From DASPXY01 sp038227745 (GTDB taxonomy: Bacteria; Planctomycetota; Planctomycetia; Gemmatales; Gemmataceae): a stretch of DNA of 8,843 nucleotides. The notes under the pieces are model-generated. The model ran no database searches and had not been told where the DNA came from. It was given only the letters and a program-made list of their open reading frames with translations. The stretch covers positions 1 through 8,843 of the forward strand of contig JBBRPS010000429.1 of NCBI GenBank assembly GCA_038227745.1, written 5' to 3'. Positions 6,471-8,843 of this stretch are shown in pieces (the stretch's first letter is position 1; the number at the start of each line of letters is the position of its first letter). Made by a program: the position numbers and the translations under genes.

Positions 6471-7413
6471 CCGCAATGTCCTCCTCGGCCGCGTGGGCAT
6501 GGAACCAGGCGTACGTCTCCTCCAGGGCGGCGCGGAAGTCCGCCGCGGGCCGCCAGCCCAGGGCGAACAATGGCGCCGTGTCGAGAGCCTTGCGCGGGGC
6601 GCCGTCCGGGCGCTTCGGGTCGAAGCGCAGCCGGCCGCGGTAGCCGACGACGTCGGCGATGGTCGCCGCCGTCTCGGCGATCGTGTATTCCCAGCCGCTC
6701 CCCAGGTTGATCGGCTCGGGGCCGGTGTGGTGGCGCATGATGAACAGGCAGGCGTCGGCCAGGTCGCGGGCGTAGATGAACTCGCGCCGCGGCGCGCCGG
6801 TGCCCCAGACGGTGAAGGTCTTCTCGTCGCGTTCCTTCGCTTCGTGCAGGCGGCGGATCAGTGCGGGAATGACGTGGCCGCTGTCGGGGCCGAAGTCGTC
6901 CCCGGGGCCGAAGGCGTTGGCCGGGATGGCGGTGAGGAAGTCCGCACCACACTGGCGGCGGTAGGCGTCGCACAGCTTCCAGCCCGCCAGCTTCGCCAGC
7001 GCGTAGGCGTCGCTGGTCGGCTCCAGTGGCCCCGTCAGCAGCGACTCGACGGACAGCGGCTGCGGGGCGTCCTTCGGGTAGGAGCAGGAGCTGGCCAGGT
7101 AGAGGAGGCGCGTGACGCCGTGGGCGTGCGCCGCGCGGATCACGTGGGCGGCGACGAGGAGGTTGTCGAGCATCAGGTCGGCGGGGCGGCGCTGGTTGGC
7201 GCCGATGCCGCCCGAGGCACCCGCGGCGAGGAACACGTACTCGGGCCGCGCCGTCGCGAAGAACTCGCGCACTTCGAGGGGGCAGGTCAGGTCCGGCTCG
7301 TCCGGCGGCGTGCCGACGAGGTTGCGGTAACCGCAAGCGCGGAGGTGGGCGATCAAGGCGCAGCCCGCGAGCGTGGTGCCGCCTGCGACGTAGATGCGTG
7401 CTCGGAGGTTCAT
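6451..7413 (-). CDS. GDP-L-fucose-synthase-like NAD(P)-dependent epimerase/reductase
   Basis: The protein has 320 residues and is an extended short-chain dehydrogenase. Family hallmarks of GDP-4-keto-6-deoxymannose 3,5-epimerase/4-reductase run throughout: SGGIGANQRRPADL (67-80), LASSCSYPK (106-114), LTGPLEPTSDAYALAK (126-141), GPGDDF (169-174), SGHVIPALIRRLHEAK (178-193) and WGTGAPRREF (203-212). Counterparts of the E. coli catalytic residues are in place at one-residue offset: Ser108, Cys110, Tyr137, Lys141 and His180. Both epimerase and reductase chemistry are therefore possible. The N-terminal nucleotide loop reads GGTTLAG (11-17), where the family usually has GHRGLVG, so the central glycine is lost. 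The substrate may be a GDP-keto-heptose or a branched GDP-sugar rather than the fucose precursor, given its neighbours. The ATG at 7413 has only a weak GGAAA upstream. The large hairpin at 7426-7507 precedes the gene. Confidence 0.87.
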   Translation of the reverse strand: MNLRARIYVAGGTTLAGCALIAHLRACGYRNLVGTPPDEPDLTCPLEVREFFATARPEYVFLAAGASGGIGANQRRPADLMLDNLLVAAHVIRAAHAHGVTRLLYLASSCSYPKDAPQPLSVESLLTGPLEPTSDAYALAKLAGWKLCDAYRRQCGADFLTAIPANAFGPGDDFGPDSGHVIPALIRRLHEAKERDEKTFTVWGTGAPRREFIYARDLADACLFIMRHHTGPEPINLGSGWEYTIAETAATIADVVGYRGRLRFDPKRPDGAPRKALDTAPLFALGWRPAADFRAALEETYAWFHAHAAEEDIADVRAAV

Positions 7414-7425
7414 GAGGTTTCCGTG

Positions 7426-7507
7426 GGCAAACGGCCGGCGTAAGCCGGCTGGTCCTGCGACCCCCCCGTGGGTTGCCGTACCAGCCGGCTTACGCCGGCC
7501 GTTCGCC
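7426..7507. repeat. Large perfect inverted repeat (24-bp arms) between kinase and epimerase genes
   Basis: Bases 7430-7453 and 7480-7503 are perfect reverse complements over 24 bp, with a 26-base loop. Beyond one mismatch, GGC (7426-7428) and GCC (7505-7507) extend the stem by three pairs. Each arm contains two GCCGGC palindromes separated by GTAA or TTAC, giving four copies in the structure. The loop can form a small ACCC/GGGT hairpin. On the mRNA strand the stem is followed by GTTTG, so the U-run is poor for an intrinsic terminator. It almost fills the 96-base gap that separates the kinase gene from the next five genes. It could attenuate or stabilise mRNA, or be a dispersed palindromic element. 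Confidence 0.9.
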
Positions 7508-7509
7508 GG

Positions 7510-8571
7510 TCAGGCCGGGTTGGCAAGTTCCTGGAAGACGACCGGGGGCTGGCGGCGGCGCGCCCGTTCCGCGTCCCGGTAGTCCACGCCCGGTTCGTAG
7601 AAGATGATCTGGCTACCCGCCGACTCGAATGCGAACGGCACGTGAATCAGCCGCTCCAGCGCCGTCAACACGGCACGCCGTTTCGCGGGCGGTACGAACA
7701 GCAAGAGAAAACCGCCGCCGCCGGCGCCCGTCAGCTTGCCGCCGACCGCCCCGGCCGCCCGCGCCCGCTCATAGAGCGCGTCCACCGCGGGGCTCGACAC
7801 CTGCGAGCTGAGGCCGCGCTTGATCTGCCACGCCTCGTGGAGCAATTCGCCGAAACCGCGGATGTCCAGGCCGCTCACGAGCAGGTCGATCCCCTCGTCC
7901 ACCAGCCTGCCCATCGCGTCGAGCTGCCGGCGGCGCCCCTCAATGCCCTCGACGTAGCTCCGGGCCACGTCCGACGCGGTCCGGGCGATGCCGGTGTAGA
8001 AGAGCATCAGGTGCGACTGCAACTCTGCGAGGCGCCCCGGCGCCAGTGGGATCGGGTTGACGCTGATCTTGTCGTCGGGGTGAAACTGCACGTGGCGGAC
8101 GCCGCCGAACGCGGCCATCACCTGGTCCTGCGACCCGACCGTCTCGCCGAGCAGCTCCTGCTCGACGTGGATGCCTTCGCGGGCGAGCTGCATCCGCGAC
8201 CGCATCTCGCCGCGCAGAGCATGGAGCGTGTGCAGCAGGCCGACGGTGAACGCCGAGCTGGAGCCCATGCCGCTGCGCGCCGGCAGGTCGCCGTCGTGGT
8301 GCAGTTCCAGACCGCGGTCGAAGCCGAGGTACTTCAGCGCCGCGCGGACGACGGGGTGCTCGATCTCGTCCACGCTCTGGCAGTTCTCGATCTTGCGGTA
8401 GACGATGCGGAGGCGGTGCTCGAAGAACGGCGGCAGGTGGCGGCAGGTGAGGTAACAGTATTTGTCGATGGTCGCGGCGAGGACGGCGCCGCCGTGGGTG
8501 CGGTACCACCCGGGGTAGTCGGTCCCGCCGCCGAAGAATGAAATGCGGAAGGGCGTTCGGCAGATGATCAT
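7510..8571 (-). CDS. hddA: HddA-type GHMP sugar kinase (D-glycero-alpha-D-manno-heptose 7-phosphate kinase-like)
   Basis: The protein has 353 residues. All three GHMP-kinase motifs are present: RTPFRISFFGGGTDYP (5-20) at the N-terminus, the ATP loop PARSGMGSSSAFTVG (97-111), and the C-terminal GGKLTGAGGGGFLL (277-290). Stretches such as GGAVLAATIDKYCYLTCRHL (27-46), PPFFEHRLRI, HVEQELLGETVGSQDQ (135-150) and AAFGGVRHVQF are characteristic of HddA, which makes heptose 1,7-bisphosphate on the way to GDP-D-glycero-alpha-D-manno-heptose. I chose the ATG at 8571 because family members begin at this MII-type start and AAGGA lies upstream. The frame stays open further upstream, but that part is low-complexity. 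Partner genes for GDP-heptose (isomerase, phosphatase, guanylyltransferase) are not in the window. A related sugar 1-kinase specificity remains possible. Confidence 0.85.
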   Translation of the reverse strand: MIICRTPFRISFFGGGTDYPGWYRTHGGAVLAATIDKYCYLTCRHLPPFFEHRLRIVYRKIENCQSVDEIEHPVVRAALKYLGFDRGLELHHDGDLPARSGMGSSSAFTVGLLHTLHALRGEMRSRMQLAREGIHVEQELLGETVGSQDQVMAAFGGVRHVQFHPDDKISVNPIPLAPGRLAELQSHLMLFYTGIARTASDVARSYVEGIEGRRRQLDAMGRLVDEGIDLLVSGLDIRGFGELLHEAWQIKRGLSSQVSSPAVDALYERARAAGAVGGKLTGAGGGGFLLLFVPPAKRRAVLTALERLIHVPFAFESAGSQIIFYEPGVDYRDAERARRRQPPVVFQELANPA

Positions 8572-8589
8572 CCTTGGTCCTTCGCCGGG

Positions 8590-8608
8590 CCCCGGAATCC
8601 TTCCGGGG
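8590..8608. promoter_or_regulatory. Short perfect hairpin in the leader of the kinase gene
   Basis: CCCCGGAA (8590-8597) and TTCCGGGG (8601-8608) form a perfect 8-bp stem with a 3-base loop. It ends 18 bases before the kinase start codon, on the leader of the proposed transcript. There is no T-run after it on the minus strand, so a leader structure that influences translation or mRNA stability is more likely than a terminator. Function is inferred. Confidence 0.5.
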
Positions 8609-8658
8609 GAGGGAGCAGGCGTCCGCCCGCCCTCAGGTGTCAAGCCGAATGAGGTGTG

Positions 8659-8688
8659 ATTCTGGCCTGCGGACAGCAGGGCTGTCAA
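8659..8688 (-). promoter_or_regulatory. Candidate sigma70-type promoter of the sugar operon
   Basis: On the minus strand, TTGACA (8688-8683) is a perfect -35 and is followed after 18 bases by CAGAAT (8664-8659), a 4-of-6 -10 box. Transcription would start near 8652, giving a leader of about 80 bases that includes the 8590-8608 hairpin. A second TTGACA at 8643-8638 has no -10 partner. The 8572-8843 stretch otherwise shows no gene, so the operon may start here. Confidence 0.4.
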
Positions 8689-8730
8689 GGCGACTTGGGA
8701 AACCCCAGGGTTGAGGAACCGCCGTGGCAG

Positions 8731-8776
8731 GCGCCGGGCAGCGCAGCTGCGCGGGCGCCTCGGCACTGCCCGGCGC
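8731..8776. repeat. GC-rich inverted repeat upstream of the operon
   Basis: GCGCCGGGCAG (8731-8741) and CTGCCCGGCGC (8766-8776) are perfect 11-bp arms with a 24-base loop. Overlapping the left arm and loop is a separate perfect 12-bp palindrome, GCGCAGCTGCGC (8741-8752). It lies upstream of the proposed promoter. It may be the end-of-transcript hairpin of an upstream gene beyond the window, or a palindromic repeat unit. No T-run follows on either strand. Confidence 0.6.
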
Positions 8777-8843
8777 GCAATCCGGACGCCCCCGCCCTGC
8801 GGCGGCCTCTGCGGAACATCTGTGGAAGACGCTGCGTCACCCG

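Noticed and set aside
7426..7507. Reading the large inverted repeat as a simple Rho-independent terminator or a CRISPR/attC site
   Set aside because: The U-run is too short for a standard terminator, there is no repeat-spacer array, and the simple perfect stem lacks the bulged layout expected of an integron attC site.
8572..8766. N-terminal extension of the kinase; the frame is open upstream of 8571 to the window edge
   Set aside because: The HddA family starts at the MIICRTPFRI segment, a ribosome binding site precedes 8571, and the extension is low-complexity Pro/Arg/Gly sequence overlapping the promoter candidate and hairpins.

Overview
This is a high-GC bacterial window in which every gene I can support lies on the minus strand, so transcription runs from the right edge to the left. 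The DNA alone does not fix the species. The GC-rich coding, the close-packed deoxysugar genes, the toxin-antitoxin pair, the IS fragment and a large GC-rich palindrome would suit Planctomycetes or a related environmental lineage, but that is a guess.

Right and centre (about 8690 down to 1630): a six-gene nucleotide-sugar operon. In transcription order it encodes an HddA-type GHMP sugar kinase, a GDP-L-fucose-synthase-type epimerase/reductase, the alpha and beta subunits of a thiamine-diphosphate E1 component, a ColD/RfbH-type PLP enzyme whose Schiff-base lysine is replaced by histidine, and a B12-binding radical SAM protein. The last five genes overlap or abut (20-nt overlap, 1-nt gap, then two TGATG stop/start overlaps). 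The kinase is set apart by a 96-nt gap holding a perfect 24-bp inverted repeat. A possible sigma70-type promoter and a small hairpin precede the kinase.

How the genes may work together: the kinase would feed a GDP-heptose (or GDP-hexose) pool. After 4-keto-6-deoxy formation by an enzyme not in the window, the His-type PLP enzyme would remove the C3 oxygen, the E1 pair would add a two-carbon unit from a 2-oxoacid (no E2 or E3 is present), the epimerase/reductase would act on the keto sugar, and the radical SAM enzyme could add a C-methyl or make another radical change. This resembles yersiniose A logic, with a two-subunit E1 in place of the single-chain enzyme YerE. It is a hypothesis, not a demonstrated pathway.

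Left part (about 1550 down to 1): an accessory region. It has a RelE-type toxin with its antitoxin, a possible promoter and an inverted-repeat operator. Next comes the N-terminal part of a protein I recognise as the non-catalytic half of a GIY-YIG nuclease family protein. It is cut at a TA dinucleotide, just before what looks like the 5' end of an IS630-type insertion sequence. The first 17 codons of that element's transposase candidate run off the left edge. Sampled lines are less GC-rich here (about 57% by hand in one 60-base line) than in the operon (about 73% in one line).

No rRNA, tRNA, CRISPR array or gene-free stretch over 300 bases was found. The longest gene-free stretches are 8572-8843 and 1448-1629, both described below.
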